The notes: generated by a model from the sequence alone, not told the origin. A stretch of 64,000 nt of DNA from Streptomyces sp. Q6 (GCF_036967205.1 NZ_CP146022.1:6572001-6636000), one strand, 5' to 3'; numbered from the stretch's first letter, positions 33,782 to 43,332 are shown. Program-made: numbers and translations.

Positions 33782-35416
33782 GTGAACACCGGTTACGAAG
33801 TCGTCAACCAGACCCCCGAACTCGTCGACTACGACGTCTCCGCCGACCCCGCCCTGCGCGAGGGCCTGGTCCGGGAGGGCGCCGGGTGGGCGCTCGACGA
33901 CCTGGCCCGGGTCGGCCGGCACGCGGGCAGCCGCGAGGCACAGGAGTGGGGCCGCCTGGCCAACGAGCACGCGCCCGTCCTGCACCGCTACGACGCGGTC
34001 GGCAACCGCCGCGACGAGGTCGAGTACCACCCGGCGTACCACGCGCTCATGGCCGCGGCCTGCGCGTACGGGCTCAACGCCGCCCCCTGGTTCGAGGAGC
34101 GGCCCGGCGCCCACGCCGCCCGCACCGCGAAGGCGTTCGCCTGGGGCCAGGCCGAGTCCGGACACATGTGCCCCATCGGCATGTCGTACGCCGCCGTCCC
34201 GACCCTGCGTCACGCCCCGGACCTCGCCGCCGCCTACGAACGCCGCCTCGCCGTCCCCGACTACGACGGCGCGCCGGGCCGCCTCGACGACAAGCCGGGC
34301 CTCGTCCTCGGCATGTCGATGACCGAACGCCAGGGCGGCTCCGACGTCCGCGCCAACATCTCGAACGCCCGCCCCCGCCCGGACGGCACGTACGAGGTGT
34401 TCGGCCACAAGTGGTTCACCTCGGCGCCCATGTGCGACGCGTTCCTGACCCTCGTCCAGACGCGGAACGGGATCACGTGCCTGCTGCTGCCCCGCGTCCT
34501 GCCCGACGGCACCCGCAACGCGATCCGTATCGAGCAGCTCAAGGACAAGCTCGGCAACCGGTCCAACGCGTCCGCCGAGATCGAGTACCACGGCGCCACC
34601 GGCTGGCTCATCGGCGACGAGGGGCGCGGGGTGCGCACGATCATGGAGATGGTCAACTTCACGCGCCTCAACTGCACCGTGCTCAGCTCGTCGTTCATGC
34701 GCAAGGGCCTGGTGCGCGCCGTCCACCACGCGCGGCACCGCTCGGCGTTCGGCAAGCGCCTCGTCGACCAGCCGATCATGCGCAACGTCCTCGCCGACCT
34801 CACCCTGGAGTCCGAGGCCGCCGTGTTCGCGCTGATGCGGCTCGGCGGGGCGACCGACCGGGCGGGTGAGTCCGAGACGGAGTCGCACGTGCGGCGGCTC
34901 GGCCTCGCGGTGACCAAGTACTGGGTGTGCAAGCGCGCCCAGGCCGTGGTCGGCGAGGCCCTGGAGTGCCTGGGCGGCAACGGCTACATCGAGACGTCCG
35001 GGATGCCGCGCCTCTACCGGGAGGCGCCGCTCCAGTCGATCTGGGAGGGCGCGGGGAACGTGGCCGCGCTCGACGTGCTGCGCGCCCTGCGCAAGCAGCC
35101 CGAGGTCCTCGACAGCTTCCTCGGCGAGGTCGAGCTCGCCCGGGGCGCGGACCGGCGCCTGGACGCCGCCGTCACCGCACTGCGCAAGGACCTCCAGGAC
35201 ACCGACACCCTGGAGTTCCAGGCCCGCCGGCTCGTCGAGCGCATGGCCCTGGTGTTCCAGGGCTCGCTCCTGGTGCGCCACGGCACGCCCGCCGTCGCCG
35301 ACGCCTTCAACTCCTCGCGGCTCGGCGGCTCCTGGGGCATCGCGTTCGGCACGCTGCCGCCCGAGGTCGACACCGAGGCGATCCTGACGCGGGTCCCCGC
35401 GGGGCTCGCGGACTGA
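33782..35416 (+). CDS. AidB-like acyl-CoA dehydrogenase family flavoprotein
   Basis: The 544-residue protein is longer than catabolic ACADs. Its opening NQTPELVDYDVSADPALREG, EVEYHPAYHALMAAACAYG, GHMCPIGMSYA, LGMSMTERQGGSDVRANIS, HKWFTSAPMCDAFL and ECLGGNGYIETSGMPRLYREAP are typical of AidB, the DNA-alkylation-response flavoprotein. The C-terminal helical domain (about 450-540) is present. AidB binds FAD and has weak isovaleryl-CoA dehydrogenase activity, and Streptomyces has several paralogues with catabolic roles. GTG 33782 is chosen because AGGAGG lies 5 nt upstream; a longer frame from 33734 would overlap the previous gene. Here it is the last gene of the island. Confidence 0.88.
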   Translation: MNTGYEVVNQTPELVDYDVSADPALREGLVREGAGWALDDLARVGRHAGSREAQEWGRLANEHAPVLHRYDAVGNRRDEVEYHPAYHALMAAACAYGLNAAPWFEERPGAHAARTAKAFAWGQAESGHMCPIGMSYAAVPTLRHAPDLAAAYERRLAVPDYDGAPGRLDDKPGLVLGMSMTERQGGSDVRANISNARPRPDGTYEVFGHKWFTSAPMCDAFLTLVQTRNGITCLLLPRVLPDGTRNAIRIEQLKDKLGNRSNASAEIEYHGATGWLIGDEGRGVRTIMEMVNFTRLNCTVLSSSFMRKGLVRAVHHARHRSAFGKRLVDQPIMRNVLADLTLESEAAVFALMRLGGATDRAGESETESHVRRLGLAVTKYWVCKRAQAVVGEALECLGGNGYIETSGMPRLYREAPLQSIWEGAGNVAALDVLRALRKQPEVLDSFLGEVELARGADRRLDAAVTALRKDLQDTDTLEFQARRLVERMALVFQGSLLVRHGTPAVADAFNSSRLGGSWGIAFGTLPPEVDTEAILTRVPAGLAD

Positions 35417-35430
35417 GCGCGCCGAGGACG

Positions 35431-35459
35431 GCGGTGCGGGCCCCGGGGGTTCGCACCGC
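35431..35459. terminator. Hairpin between convergent genes
   Basis: GCGGTGCG (35431-35438) and CGCACCGC (35452-35459) pair perfectly around a G/C-rich 13-base loop, ending at the stop codon of the leftward oxidoreductase. It probably terminates both genes. Confidence 0.65.
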
Positions 35460-36838
35460 TACCCGGCGCGCACCGCCGCCACCGCCTTGCGCGCCGCCAC
35501 CAGGACCGGGTCCCACACCGGGGAGAACGGTGGCGCGTAGCCGAGGTCCAGGGCCGTCATCTGCTCGACCGTCATGCCGGCCGTGAGGGCGACCGCCGCG
35601 ACGTCGACCCGCTTGCCCGCGCCCTCGCGGCCCACGATCTGCACCCCGAGGAGCTTTCCGGTGCGCCGCTCGGCGAGCATCTTCACCGTCATCAGCGCCG
35701 CGCCCGGGTAGTAACCCGCCCTGCTGGTCGACTCGATGGACACGGTCACGTACTGCAGTCCGGCCCGCCGCGCGTCCTTCTCGCGCAGCCCCGTCCGCGC
35801 GATCTCCAGGTCGCACACCTTGCTGACGGCCGTTCCGACGACGCCGGGGAACGTCGCGTACCCGCCGCCCACGTTCGAGCCGATGATCTGGCCGTGCTTG
35901 TTGGCGTGCGTGCCGAGCGCGATGTGCCGCTCGCGCCCCGACACCAGGTCGAGGACCTCGACGCAGTCGCCGCCCGCCCAGATGTCGTCGTGCCCGCGCA
36001 CCCGCATCGCCAGGTCCGTGAGCAGCCCGCCGTGGTCGCCGAGCGGCAGCCCGGCCGCCTTCGCCAGGGTCGTCTCCGGCCGCACGCCGATGCCCAGCAC
36101 CACGACGTCCGCCGGGTACTCGGCGTCCTGCGTCGCGACCGCCCGCACCCGCCCGTCGTCGCCGGTGAGGACCTTCGTCACCTCGGCGTCGTCGACCATG
36201 GTGATGCCCATGCCCGTCATCGCCTCGTGCACCAGGCGCCCCATGTCCGGGTCGAGCGTCGACATCGGCTGGGAGCCCCGGTTGACGACCGTCACCTCGT
36301 AGCCCCGGTTGATCAGCGCCTCGGCCATCTCCACGCCGATGTACCCGGCGCCCACCACCACCGCGCGGCGCCCCTTCGTCACCCGCAGGGTGTCGAGCAG
36401 CGCCTGCCCGTCGTCCAGGGTCTGCACACCGTGCACGCCCGCCGCGTCGATGCCGGGCAGCGCGGGGCGGATCGGCCGCGCGCCCGTCGCGATCACGAGC
36501 TTGTCGTACGACGTCCAGGACTCGGCCCCGCCGTCCAGCTCGCGCGCCCGGACCCGCCGCCCCGCGGTGTCGATCTCCACGACCTCGGTCCGCATCCGCA
36601 GATCGATGCCCCGCTCCCGGTGCGCGGCCGGCGAGCGTGCCACGAGGTCGTCCCGCTCGTCGACCTGGCCGCCGACCCAGTACGGGATCCCGCACGCCGA
36701 GTACGACGTGAAGTGCCCCCGCTCGAAGGCCACGATCTCCAGCTCGTCAGGACCGCGCAGTCGGCGTGCCTGCGACGCGGCGGACATGCCCGCCGCGTCG
36801 CCGCCGATGACCACGAGTCGCTCATTCCCAGTGCTCAT
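35459..36838 (-). CDS. FAD-dependent pyridine nucleotide-disulfide oxidoreductase (CoA-disulfide reductase / NADH oxidase type)
   Basis: The 459-residue protein has an N-terminal FAD loop, VVIGGDAAGMSAASQARRL, and the single redox-active cysteine C49 in SYSACGIPYWVGG as in CoA-disulfide reductases and Nox/Npx enzymes. An NAD(P)H-binding Rossmann motif, AVVVGAGYIGVEMAEAL, is at about 155-171, IWAGGDCVEV contacts FAD, and a dimerisation domain occupies the last 120 residues. It probably reduces a small disulfide or persulfide, or oxygen, with NAD(P)H. ATG 36838 (MSTGNERL) is chosen over GTG 36847 because the fold begins immediately. It stands alone, convergent with the catabolic island. Confidence 0.9.
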   Translation of the reverse strand: MSTGNERLVVIGGDAAGMSAASQARRLRGPDELEIVAFERGHFTSYSACGIPYWVGGQVDERDDLVARSPAAHRERGIDLRMRTEVVEIDTAGRRVRARELDGGAESWTSYDKLVIATGARPIRPALPGIDAAGVHGVQTLDDGQALLDTLRVTKGRRAVVVGAGYIGVEMAEALINRGYEVTVVNRGSQPMSTLDPDMGRLVHEAMTGMGITMVDDAEVTKVLTGDDGRVRAVATQDAEYPADVVVLGIGVRPETTLAKAAGLPLGDHGGLLTDLAMRVRGHDDIWAGGDCVEVLDLVSGRERHIALGTHANKHGQIIGSNVGGGYATFPGVVGTAVSKVCDLEIARTGLREKDARRAGLQYVTVSIESTSRAGYYPGAALMTVKMLAERRTGKLLGVQIVGREGAGKRVDVAAVALTAGMTVEQMTALDLGYAPPFSPVWDPVLVAARKAVAAVRAG

Positions 36839-36877
36839 GCGCCCCACGCTACGTGGGCGGGGGTGCGCGGAAGGCCC

Positions 36878-37849
36878 TCAGCCCCGCTGGTCCGGATCGG
36901 ACGTGGGGTGGGCGGGCAGCGGGCCGAGCGCCGTCTGCACCGCGGGCTCCTCGGGGCGGCGCGGCAGCCGGGGCCGCACGAGCCGCAGCCATGCGACCAC
37001 CAGGAGCGCCGTCACCGCCGCGAACGGCAGGACGGCCGCGAGCGCCATCGCGATCCACTTCAGCACCGTCACGAACGCGCTCCAGCCGCCGGACAGCGCG
37101 TCCAGGAAGCCGGGGTCGTCGTCGGCGGCCGCGGCCCCGGCCGGCGGGGCCTCGGTGAGCTTCAGGGTGATCGTGGCGAGCGTCGTGCGGTCCTTCAGGG
37201 ACGCCTGCTGCGCGAGCAGCGCCTCCAGCTCCGACTGGCGGTTGCTCAACTCCCCTTCCAGAGTGACCACATCGCTCAACTTCGTCGCCCGGTCCATGAG
37301 TTCACGGACGCGCGCGACGCTCGCCCGCTGCGACTTGATGCGGCTGTCCACGTCGACGACCTGGTCGGTGACGTCCTTCGCGCTCTCGTCGAGCGCCAAC
37401 AGGCGCCCGGAGCCCGAGAGTTGGTCGAGCACCTCGGCGTACGACTCCTGTGGCACCCGCAGGGTCAGCCGGGACCGCTCGCGGCCGTGGCCGTCGCGGT
37501 CGGTGTTCTCGTTGCCGACCATGCCGCCCGCGTCCTCGGCGGCGGTACGCGCCTCGGCGCGGGCGTCCGGGACGTCCTTGACGCGGAGGGAGAGGTTCGC
37601 GGTGCGGATGATGTGGACGCCGGTGAGCTTGGGCGGCTTCTTCGCCTCCTGCGACGAGGACGAGTCGGCGCCGGCGCCGCCGGCGCCCTTCGCCGCGCTG
37701 TCGGCCTGGCTCTTCGCGTCGCTGCTGTCGTTGCCGCCACCACCGGCCGAGCAGCCGGTGAGCGCGAGTGCCGCGGCGAGCAGGACGCTCGCGACGGCAT
37801 GGACGGGCCGCGGGCGCGGCGCGGTGCGGGTCGTACCTGGAACGTGCAT
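36878..37849 (-). CDS. DUF4349 lipoprotein with C-terminal membrane anchor
   Basis: The 323-residue protein has a lipoprotein signal peptide with lipobox ALTGC (C33), then a Gly/Ser/Ala-rich linker. The DUF4349 domain runs from about 75 to 235: IIRTANLSLRVKDVPDARAE, GGMVGNENTDRDG, LTLRVPQESYAEVLDQL, and a helical hairpin around SRIKSQRASVARVRELMDRA and SELEALLAQQASL that may form a coiled coil. A membrane segment follows at about 245-270 (WIAMALAAVLPFAAVTALLV) with a basic cytoplasmic tail. Function is unknown. It is divergent from cgoX, with 131 bases between them that must hold both promoters. Confidence 0.88.
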   Translation of the reverse strand: MHVPGTTRTAPRPRPVHAVASVLLAAALALTGCSAGGGGNDSSDAKSQADSAAKGAGGAGADSSSSQEAKKPPKLTGVHIIRTANLSLRVKDVPDARAEARTAAEDAGGMVGNENTDRDGHGRERSRLTLRVPQESYAEVLDQLSGSGRLLALDESAKDVTDQVVDVDSRIKSQRASVARVRELMDRATKLSDVVTLEGELSNRQSELEALLAQQASLKDRTTLATITLKLTEAPPAGAAAADDDPGFLDALSGGWSAFVTVLKWIAMALAAVLPFAAVTALLVVAWLRLVRPRLPRRPEEPAVQTALGPLPAHPTSDPDQRG

Positions 37850-37980
37850 CGACGTACCCCCCGAAGGACGTGACGGTCATCGGACGACTCCTTCGACGCG
37901 CGAGCACCCCGGTTCGGTGGTTGCCGCGCGGTCCCGAACCGGTCACGGTCGGGACTCGGACGTTCTGACAGAGTGGGGGC

Positions 37981-39468
37981 ATGCGCGAAACGGACACATC
38001 CACGGGTACGGGTACGGGGCACGGCCGGAACGTCCTCGTCATCGGCGGCGGCATCGCGGGACTCGCGGCCGCCCACCGGCTGCTCGACCACGACCCCGAC
38101 GCCCGGGTCACGGTCCTGGAGAGCTCCGACCGGGTCGGCGGCAAGCTCCGCGCCGGCGAGATCGCCGGGGCGCGGGTCGACCTCGGCGCCGAGTCGCTGC
38201 TCGCGCGCCGGCCCGAGGCGGTGGGCCTGGCCCGTGAGGTCGGTCTCGCCGACCGCCTCCAGCCGCCGTCCACGGCGACGGCCTCGATCTGGACCCGCGG
38301 CGAGCTGCGCCCCATGCCCAAGGGCCACGTCATGGGCGTGCCCGGCACGGCCGACGCGCTCGCCGGCGTCCTCTCCGACGAGGGCCTGGCCCGCATCGGA
38401 CGGGACGCCGAGCTCCCGCCCACCGAGATCGGCGACGACATCGCGGTCGGCGAGTACGTCGCCGCGCGCCTCGGCCGGGAGGTCGTCGACCGCCTCGTCG
38501 AGCCCCTCCTCGGCGGCGTCTACGCGGGCGACGCCTACCGCATCTCGCTGCGCAGCGCCGTCCCCCAGCTCTTCGAGGAGGCCCGCCGTTACACCTCCCT
38601 CACGGAGGCGGTCCGCGCGATCCAGGCCCGTACGGCAGCGAACCAGCAGCTCGGCCCGGTCTTCATGGGCATCGAGGGCGGCGTCGGCACGCTGCCCGAG
38701 GCGGTCGCGGACGCGGTGCGCGCCAAGGGCGGCACCATCCTGCACGGGGTGCGCGCGACGGCCCTGGGCGCCCGTGGGGCGGAGCGCGCCTGGCGCGTGG
38801 ACACCGAGTCGGGCCGCACCTTCGAGGCCGACCAGGTGATCGTCGCCCTGCCGGCCGCCCCCGCCGCTAGCCTGCTGCGCACGGCGTCCCCCATGGCCTC
38901 CCAGGAGCTGCGCGGGATCGAGTACGCCTCCATGGCCCTGATCACGCTCGCCTACCGCAAGGCCGGCGCCGACCTGCCCGAGGGCAGCGGCTTCCTCGTC
39001 CCGCCCGTCGACGGCCACACCATCAAGGCCGCCACCTTCGCCTCCCACAAGTGGGGCTGGATCGCCGAGGAGAACCCCGACCTCCTGGTCGTGCGCACCT
39101 CGGTGGGCCGCTACGGCGACGAGAAGGACCTGGCCCGCGACGACGCGGAGCTGACCGGCATCGCCCGCGACGACCTGCGCGAGGCCACCGGCCTGTCCGC
39201 CGCCCCCGTCGCGTCCCACGTGACCCGCTGGCAGGACGGCCTGCCGCAGTACCCCGTCGGCCACACGGCGCGCGTCGCCCGCATCCGCGAGCACCTCGCC
39301 CCGCTGCCCGGCCTCGCCGTCTGCGGAGCGGCGTACGACGGCGTCGGCATCCCCGCCTGCATCGCGAGCGCGTACGCCGCGGTGGACGAGCTGAGCGGCG
39401 ACACGGGCGCCCGCGAGGAGCTGAAGGCCCACCCGGTGCAGAGCCTGCACGGCGGAGCGGGAGAATGA
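37981..39468 (+). CDS. cgoX: Coproporphyrinogen III / protoporphyrinogen oxidase (HemY/CgoX type)
   Basis: The 495-residue FAD enzyme has the dinucleotide motif [18 protein letters not shown] (18-35), [35 protein letters not shown] and the C-terminal FAD motif [15 protein letters not shown]. In actinobacteria this family oxidises coproporphyrinogen III to coproporphyrin III in the coproporphyrin-dependent haem pathway; it is often annotated hemG or hemY. The N-terminus has a short 6-bp repeat encoding T-G-T-G before the fold. The product of HemE is its substrate, and the next gene, chdC, overlaps or abuts its stop, so the two are cotranscribed. The ferrochelatase gene is not in the window. 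Confidence 0.93.
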   Translation: MRETDTSTGTGTGHGRNVLVIGGGIAGLAAAHRLLDHDPDARVTVLESSDRVGGKLRAGEIAGARVDLGAESLLARRPEAVGLAREVGLADRLQPPSTATASIWTRGELRPMPKGHVMGVPGTADALAGVLSDEGLARIGRDAELPPTEIGDDIAVGEYVAARLGREVVDRLVEPLLGGVYAGDAYRISLRSAVPQLFEEARRYTSLTEAVRAIQARTAANQQLGPVFMGIEGGVGTLPEAVADAVRAKGGTILHGVRATALGARGAERAWRVDTESGRTFEADQVIVALPAAPAASLLRTASPMASQELRGIEYASMALITLAYRKAGADLPEGSGFLVPPVDGHTIKAATFASHKWGWIAEENPDLLVVRTSVGRYGDEKDLARDDAELTGIARDDLREATGLSAAPVASHVTRWQDGLPQYPVGHTARVARIREHLAPLPGLAVCGAAYDGVGIPACIASAYAAVDELSGDTGAREELKAHPVQSLHGGAGE

Positions 39469-39473
39469 GGGAC

Positions 39474-40211
39474 ATGAGCGACGAGAACCCCACCACCGAC
39501 CCGGCGGCAGAGCGCATCCCGAACAAGGGCAAGCTGGCGAAGGACCTGAACGAGGTCATCCGCTACACGCTCTGGTCGGTCTTCAAGCTGAAGGACGTCC
39601 TGCCCGAGGACCGCTCCGGGTACGCCGACGAGGTCCAGGAGCTGTTCGACCAGCTCGCCGCGAAGGACGTCACCGTCCGCGGCACGTACGACGTGTCGGG
39701 CCTGCGCGCCGACGCCGACCTCATGATCTGGTGGCACGCGGAGACCGCCGACCAGCTGCAGGAGGCGTACAACCTGTTCCGCCGCACCCGGCTGGGCCGC
39801 GCCCTGGAGCCGGTGTGGTCGAACATGGCGCTGCACCGCCCCGCCGAGTTCAACCGCTCGCACATCCCGGCGTTCCTGGCCGACGAGACGCCTCGCGACT
39901 ACGTCTCCGTCTACCCCTTCGTGCGCTCCTACGACTGGTACCTGCTGCCCGACGACGAGCGCCGCAAGATGCTCGCCGACCACGGCAAGATGGCCCGTGG
40001 CTACCCGGACGTGCGCGCCAACACGGTCGCCTCGTTCTCGCTCGGCGACTACGAGTGGATCCTCGCGTTCGAGGCCGACGAGCTGTACCGGATCGTCGAC
40101 CTCATGCGTCTCCTGCGTGCCTCCGAGGCGCGCCGCCACGTGCGCGAAGAGGTCCCGTTCTACACGGGCCGCCGCAAGTCCGTCGCCGAGCTCGTCGAGG
40201 GTCTCGCGTAA
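39474..40211 (+). CDS. chdC: Coproheme decarboxylase (HemQ, chlorite dismutase family)
   Basis: The 245-residue protein shows the family regions [16 protein letters not shown]-like helix near the N-terminus, [42 protein letters not shown] (the Tyr needed for radical-based decarboxylation lies in this segment), [14 protein letters not shown] and [20 protein letters not shown] with the proximal His region. It converts coproheme to haem b with hydrogen peroxide, the last step of the coproporphyrin route. ATG 39474 (MSDENPTT) is preferred; ATG 39465, overlapping the cgoX stop as ATGA, is in frame and would add three residues. There is no export signal. Confidence 0.93.
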   Translation: MSDENPTTDPAAERIPNKGKLAKDLNEVIRYTLWSVFKLKDVLPEDRSGYADEVQELFDQLAAKDVTVRGTYDVSGLRADADLMIWWHAETADQLQEAYNLFRRTRLGRALEPVWSNMALHRPAEFNRSHIPAFLADETPRDYVSVYPFVRSYDWYLLPDDERRKMLADHGKMARGYPDVRANTVASFSLGDYEWILAFEADELYRIVDLMRLLRASEARRHVREEVPFYTGRRKSVAELVEGLA

Positions 40212-40302
40212 ATCGGTTGTCGCACGGTCATGGCTCGGGCTTTCATGCGAAGGTCCGAGCCCTTGACGTAGAGGTGGTGTTGTATGCCCACGGCCCTCGG
40301 GA

Positions 40303-40345
40303 CCGTTCTCGCATCCGCTGCGTGAACTCCCGGATGCGAGACGGG
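40303..40345 (+). promoter_or_regulatory. Inverted repeat upstream of the RNHCP gene
   Basis: TCTCGCATCCG (40307-40317) pairs perfectly with CGGATGCGAGA (40331-40341). With one bulged T the outer CCG/CGG also pair. It stands 100-140 bases after the chdC stop and 51 bases before the next start, so it is either a terminator for chdC or a leader hairpin of the RNHCP gene. Confidence 0.5.
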
Positions 40346-40395
40346 AATTCAGCTGACCGCTGTCCCTTCCGTATCGCTCAGGAGTCGTTTCCACG

Positions 40396-40770
40396 ATGTC
40401 CCGCAACACCTCACGACGGGCCCGCACCGAGGCCCGCGCGCAGTCCTTCCGCTGTCTGAACTGCGGCCTCGACGTCTCGATGACCGCCGTCGGCACGGAC
40501 CACCGCAACCACTGCCCGACCTGCCTGTGGAGCCGTCACCTCGACGACACCCCGGGCGACCGGGCGGCCGACTGCGGTGCCCGGATGGAGCCGCTCGCCA
40601 TCTCCGTACGCGGTGACGGCGAGTGGGTGCTCGTCCACCGCTGCACGCGCTGCGGCGTACTGCACGCCAACCGCACGGCGGGCGACGACAACGCGCTGCC
40701 GCTGACCAGGCTGGCGGTCAGGCCCCTGGTCCAGTCGCCGTTCCCGTTCGAGCGGCTGGGCGCGCTGTAG
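40396..40770 (+). CDS. RNHCP-domain zinc-binding protein
   Basis: The 124-residue protein is built around the eponymous motif HRNHCPTCLWSRHLD (about 36-50), with further cysteines in FRCLNCGLDV, ADCGARM and VHRCTRCGVLHANR, giving several CxxC-type metal sites. The family is small, cytoplasmic and of unknown function; zinc or nucleic-acid binding is likely. The basic N-terminus (SRRARTEARAQS) would suit RNA or DNA contact. AGGAG lies 11 nt before ATG 40396. It is a single gene flanked by hairpins on both sides. Confidence 0.9.
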   Translation: MSRNTSRRARTEARAQSFRCLNCGLDVSMTAVGTDHRNHCPTCLWSRHLDDTPGDRAADCGARMEPLAISVRGDGEWVLVHRCTRCGVLHANRTAGDDNALPLTRLAVRPLVQSPFPFERLGAL

Positions 40771-40789
40771 CCCGACCGCGTGGCACACA

Positions 40790-40826
40790 GGAGCGGGGCC
40801 CGGGGCACTGCCCCGGGCCCCGCTCC
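40790..40826. terminator. Perfect 16-bp hairpin between convergent genes
   Basis: GGAGCGGGGCCCGGGG (40790-40805) pairs exactly with CCCCGGGCCCCGCTCC (40811-40826) around a 5-base loop. It is a bidirectional terminator for the RNHCP and peptidase genes. Confidence 0.85.
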
Positions 40827-40852
40827 TCGTGCTCTGAGCTCTCCGAGGGGCC

Positions 40853-42421
40853 CTAGCCGCCCAGCGGCGTCGGCTCGGCGTGCGGCGCGCAGGTCGCGGC
40901 GCGCCGCATCGGGACCTGGCCGTCGAGCAGGTACGCGTCCAGGTGGCCGTTGACGCAGGCGTTCGGGCCGCCCGCGATCCCGTGCGTGCCCGCCTCCCGC
41001 TCCGTGACCAGGACCGAACCCGCGAGACGGCGGTTCAGCTCGCGCGCGCCCGCGTACGGCGTCGCCGCGTCCCGTTCGGCCGCCAGGATCAGCGTGGGCG
41101 GCAGCGCGCCCGGCCGGGTGCGCACGTCGACGGGACGCTGCCGCGGCGCCGACCAGTAGGCGCACGGCAGGTTCATCCACGCGTTGTCCCACGTCTCGAA
41201 CGGCGCGACGCGCGCGAGCCGCGAGTTGTCGCGGTCCCAGGTGTCGAAGTCCGTCGGCCAGGGCGCGTCGTTGCACTCGACGGCCGTGTAGACGGCGTTG
41301 CCGTTCTCGTTCTCGGCGGCGGCCTGTGGCGCCGGCGCGGCCTGGCCGATCAGCGGCTTCGGGTTGCCCTTCAGATACTCGGACAGCGCCACGGCCCGCA
41401 TCGGCCAGTAGTCGTCGTAGTAGCCCGTCTGAAGGAACGCCGCCTGCAACTGGCCGGGTCCGACCTTCCCGCCCGCCGGCTCGTGCGCGAGCTGCGCGCG
41501 CGCCTTCTCGTACGAGTGCAGCACCTCCTCGGGCGTCGTGCCCAGGTGGTACGTGGCGTCGTGCCGGGCGACCCACGCCCGGAAGTCGCTCCAGCGGCGC
41601 TCGAACGCGGCAGACTGCTCCAGGTTGTTGACGTACCAGATCTGGTCCGGATCCGGGTTGACCGCCGAGTCGAAGACGATGCGCCGCACGTGCGAGGGGA
41701 ACAGCTGTGCGTAGACGGCGCCGATGTACGTGCCGTAGCTGGCGCCCATGTACGTCAGCTTCGGCTCGCCGAGCGCGGCCCGCAGGACGTCCAGGTCACG
41801 GGCGTTGTTGAGGGTCGTGTAGTGCTGGAGCCCGGGGTTCTTGGCGCAGCCCCGCGCGTACGACTGCGCCTGCGCGACGCGCTCCTTCTTGTACGAGGGC
41901 GAGGGGTACGTCGGCGACTGGCTGGGGGCCTTGGCGAACCGCTCGGGATCCTGGCAGGACAGCGGCGCGGAGCGGCCCACGCCGCGCGGCGCGTAGCCGA
42001 CCAGGTCGTACGCGGAGCCGATGTTCTTCCACTCCGGCATCATCGAGACCAGCGGGAAGTACATGCCGTTGCCGCCGGGACCGCCGGGGTTGAAGACCAG
42101 CGCGCCCTGGCGCGCGACCTTCTCGCCGCCCCGCTTGCCGGTCGCCTTCACACGGCTGACGGTCAGCTTGATCTGCCGGCCGTCGGGGCGGGCGTAGTCC
42201 AGGGGGACGGTGACGGTGCCGCAGGTGACCGGTTCCGGGAGGTTCTCCACGGCGGGGCAGGCGCCGAAGGTGATGCCGGCCGCCGCGGCGCGCCGGGCGG
42301 CGAGTTCCGTGCCCTGGGATTCGGGGGAGGTGGTGCCGGTCGCACTGCCCGCGGGGGCGGCGACCAGGGCCGAGAGGACCAGGGATCCCGCGGCGGCATA
42401 AAGGGCGGATGCTGCTCTCAT
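40853..42421 (-). CDS. Secreted alpha/beta-hydrolase, tripeptidyl aminopeptidase-like (TAP C-terminal domain)
   Basis: The protein of about 522 residues has a signal peptide (ALYAAAGSLVLSALVAAPAGS) and the S33-family layout: VTCGTVTVPLDYARP, LVFNPGGPGGNGMYF (oxyanion hole), the nucleophile S228 in MGASYGTYIGAVYA, and the TAP-like C-terminal domain with the acid in LAAERDAATPYAG and His in EAGTHGIAGG. Streptomyces homologues are secreted tripeptidyl aminopeptidases or proteinases. One oddity is VGYAPRGVGRS, where the family usually has Asp before Pro-Arg-Gly. ATG 42421 is preferred over an upstream ATG at 42475 because it begins the signal peptide directly. Confidence 0.87.
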   Translation of the reverse strand: MRAASALYAAAGSLVLSALVAAPAGSATGTTSPESQGTELAARRAAAAGITFGACPAVENLPEPVTCGTVTVPLDYARPDGRQIKLTVSRVKATGKRGGEKVARQGALVFNPGGPGGNGMYFPLVSMMPEWKNIGSAYDLVGYAPRGVGRSAPLSCQDPERFAKAPSQSPTYPSPSYKKERVAQAQSYARGCAKNPGLQHYTTLNNARDLDVLRAALGEPKLTYMGASYGTYIGAVYAQLFPSHVRRIVFDSAVNPDPDQIWYVNNLEQSAAFERRWSDFRAWVARHDATYHLGTTPEEVLHSYEKARAQLAHEPAGGKVGPGQLQAAFLQTGYYDDYWPMRAVALSEYLKGNPKPLIGQAAPAPQAAAENENGNAVYTAVECNDAPWPTDFDTWDRDNSRLARVAPFETWDNAWMNLPCAYWSAPRQRPVDVRTRPGALPPTLILAAERDAATPYAGARELNRRLAGSVLVTEREAGTHGIAGGPNACVNGHLDAYLLDGQVPMRRAATCAPHAEPTPLGG

Positions 42422-42567
42422 CGCTTGGATGCATCCCTTTCGTCGGGCTCTCGAACCCTTGCGGCTCGGGAACAAAGGGATACTTGGGGCGGTCGTTGGC
42501 GATGTAAAGCACCAGGTCGCCGGTGTCGGATCAATGACTCCGATGCGCCACTCGGGCGTTTCTCAGC

Positions 42568-43332
42568 TCACTCGGCCGTGGCGTTCCGGGCGCCGCCGAG
42601 TGCCGCCCGCATCTCCGGATCGTCCACGGCGCGCACCCCGCGCACGGCGACCGCGAGCAGCGATCCCGTGCCCCTGGGCAGCGCGGCGAGCAGCCGCTGC
42701 CCGGTCGGGGAGGCCCAGCGCGTGTACGGGTGGATCTCCATACGGGCGATGCCCAGGCAGCTCACGGTGAGCAGCAGCGGCAGCGCGAACCAGAGGGCCA
42801 CCGGCGTCTGCCCGGGGTCGGTCTGCCCCGGCATCAGCACCGCGACCGCGCCCAGCGCCACCACCCCGACGGTGGCCGCCTGCACCTGCCGCACGGCCCC
42901 CGCGACCGTCGCCCGCTCGGCGTCCGGCACGGCCAGCCCCGTCGCGACGAGGTGCTCGGCGAGCGCGCGCACGGCCTCGCCCGCCGCGGCCGCGGCCCGC
43001 AGCGGGGCTGTCCGCGACTGCCCGGCGGGCCCGATCGCGCCGAGCACGGAGCGCTCCAGGTCGTCCCGGCCCACGGGGTCGACGACCGTCGCCCAGCCGG
43101 TGTGCGCGAGCAGCAGGCGGCGGGCACGGGCCATGGACACCAGCGTCACGTCGGCGACCCGGACCGGACCGCCCGACAGGAACGCCGTCTCGTACAGGGA
43201 CAGCTCGTATCCCCGGTGGGCGTCGCCCGCGCGGCGCTCGCTCTCGGCGGCGCGTACGGCGGCCAGGCACAGGCGCCCGCAGGACGCGATGGCCACGCCG
43301 CAGGCCAGGACGAGAAACAGCACCCAGAACAT
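42568..43332 (-). CDS. TIGR04222-type membrane protein
   Basis: The 254-residue protein has an N-terminal membrane segment (FWVLFLVLACGVAIASCG), a cytoplasmic helical region with SLYETAFLSGGPVRVADVTLVSMARARRL, the hallmark of TIGR04222, and a central hydrophobic pair at about 155-195 (VGVVALGAVAVL, WFALPLLLTVSCLG). Many TIGR04222 proteins end in a Gly/Cys-rich tail that looks like a modified-peptide precursor. This one does not, ending in ordinary sequence (ALGGARNATAE). It lies in the same strand cluster as DUF4142 and the MNIO enzyme, an association I believe is conserved in Streptomyces. Function unknown. Confidence 0.75.
   Translation of the reverse strand: MFWVLFLVLACGVAIASCGRLCLAAVRAAESERRAGDAHRGYELSLYETAFLSGGPVRVADVTLVSMARARRLLLAHTGWATVVDPVGRDDLERSVLGAIGPAGQSRTAPLRAAAAAGEAVRALAEHLVATGLAVPDAERATVAGAVRQVQAATVGVVALGAVAVLMPGQTDPGQTPVALWFALPLLLTVSCLGIARMEIHPYTRWASPTGQRLLAALPRGTGSLLAVAVRGVRAVDDPEMRAALGGARNATAE

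Noticed and set aside
40263-40286. TTGACG followed by TGTATG as a promoter of the RNHCP gene
   Set aside because: The spacer would be only 12 bases, too short for a sigma-70 type promoter.
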